From contig NZ_CP134876.1 of assembly GCF_032108445.1 (NCBI RefSeq), positions 248,001-312,000 on the forward strand: 64,000 nucleotides of DNA, written 5' to 3'. Position numbers and translations under genes: made by a program. Shown one piece after another: positions 63,607 through 64,000 of the stretch (positions within the stretch are counted from its first letter, which is position 1; each line of letters starts with the position of its first letter). This stretch comes from Micromonospora halotolerans (GTDB taxonomy: Bacteria; Actinomycetota; Actinomycetes; Mycobacteriales; Micromonosporaceae). Under the pieces are notes generated by a model. The model saw only the letters and a program-made list of their open reading frames with translations. It was not told where the DNA came from and did no database searches.

Positions 63607-63645
63607 GGTCGGTGGTCTCGGCGACCTCGCTCGAGACCACCGACC
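63607..63645. repeat. 14-base inverted repeat in the gap before nadK
   Basis: GGTCGGTGGTCTCG and CGAGACCACCGACC are exact complements separated by 11 bases. They lie in the 292-base gap 63475-63766, which otherwise holds only the terminator and no credible gene. It may be a second transcript hairpin or an operator. Confidence 0.55.
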
Positions 63646-63766
63646 TGGGCGGCTGGACGGCGGCCGCGCCCCTGAGCGCGGGGCGGGCACGCCGACGGTG
63701 ATCCCCCTGCCGGCGTGCCTGCCCGTACGCCCCGCCGACCGAGCCGGGATGTGGTGAGCTGTACGG

Positions 63767-64000
63767 GTGGCGGGGCTGGGTCTGGTGTTGCACCCCACCC
63801 GGGACGTCTCCGAGGTGGTCGGGATCATCGAGCGGTGGGCGTCGCGCCACCGCAAGACGCTGCTGGTCCGGGCCGAGGACGAGCACCGGGTGCCGTCCTG
63901 CGTCGAGCCGGTTCCCGCCGACGAGCTGGCCGTCCGCGCGGACGCGCTGATCAGCATCGGCGGCGACGGGACCATGTTGGGCGCGCTGCGCATGGCGGTG
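63767..64000 (+). CDS. nadK: NAD kinase, N-terminal part (runs off the right edge)
   Basis: The first 78 codons of an ATP-NAD kinase, which makes NADP+. The start GLGLVLHPTRDVSEVVGII and the hallmark GGDGTM motif (residues 65-70, ISIGGDGTMLGALR) are present; the GGD aspartate binds the phosphate donor and is catalytic. GTG 63767 gives the usual family N-terminus and lies in TGTACGGGTGG, with TGTACG as a possible leaderless promoter box. The rest of the gene is outside the window. Confidence 0.9.
   Translation, partial: MAGLGLVLHPTRDVSEVVGIIERWASRHRKTLLVRAEDEHRVPSCVEPVPADELAVRADALISIGGDGTMLGALRMAV

Overview
The window looks like a chromosomal segment of a high-GC actinomycete, most likely Micromonosporaceae (Micromonospora or a close relative). 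The evidence is GC around 73% with very GC-rich third codon positions, many GTG starts, leaderless-looking promoters (a TANNNT box a few bases before the start codon), DtxR/IdeR-type iron boxes, and a desferrioxamine-type siderophore locus of the sort known from Micromonospora and Salinispora. I see no tRNA, rRNA, CRISPR array, transposase or integrase. The left edge (a short GntR regulator and a divergent partial gene) may be the end of an accessory element. No gene-free stretch exceeds about 300 bases.

Layout. 0-9 kb: small GntR regulator; class F-like sortase with an adjacent secreted, C-terminally anchored protein that may be its substrate; trmB; a SKI2-like helicase; an ArsR-type regulator divergent from an SDR and an MFS transporter; a conserved unknown. 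9.3-11.7 kb: manganese catalase, a small membrane peptide and an Nramp (Mn2+/Fe2+) importer, a coherent peroxide-defence unit. 11.7-27.3 kb: a complete iron-siderophore locus. A leftward operon encodes DesA-, DesB-, DesC- and DesD-like enzymes plus an MFS exporter. A second leftward operon encodes a siderophore-interacting reductase and an MFS importer. A rightward pair encodes a penicillin-acylase-like Ntn hydrolase and a second DesC-like acyltransferase. A third leftward operon encodes an ABC importer (two permeases, ATPase, lipoprotein). Iron boxes lie at the head of each transcription unit. 27.3-42 kb: MerR regulator, YciI protein, PhyH dioxygenase, blasticidin-S-deaminase-like enzyme, HrpA helicase, LysR regulator divergent from sdhCAB, a zinc alcohol dehydrogenase, an SDR and a metallo-beta-lactamase-fold hydrolase.

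42-63.5 kb: a cell-surface glycan region interrupted by housekeeping genes (dGTPase-like, tex, DUF389). It holds counterparts of the UDP-bacillosamine pathway: a PglF-like dehydratase (61.6 kb), a PglE-like aminotransferase (49.5 kb), a PglD-like acetyltransferase (42.9 kb) and a PglC-like phosphoglycosyl transferase (42.2 kb). It also has four glycosyltransferases, a Wzx-like flippase, an O-antigen-ligase/polymerase family protein, a LegB-like dehydratase, an atypical SDR and a sugar-1-phosphate nucleotidyltransferase. Together these would make, flip and polymerise or ligate a surface polysaccharide or glycan carrying 6-deoxy amino sugars. The window ends in the first 78 codons of an NAD kinase.

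The most interesting points are: the siderophore locus with an extra acyltransferase and an Ntn hydrolase, suggesting acyl- or aryl-modified hydroxamates; composite iron operators containing an unusual short palindrome; the dispersed bacillosamine-type pathway with a structured, relatively AT-rich leader before the PglF-like gene; a 45-base near-perfect palindrome downstream of tex; and several well-defined operator-like palindromes (29516-29527, 35111-35125, 394-407).
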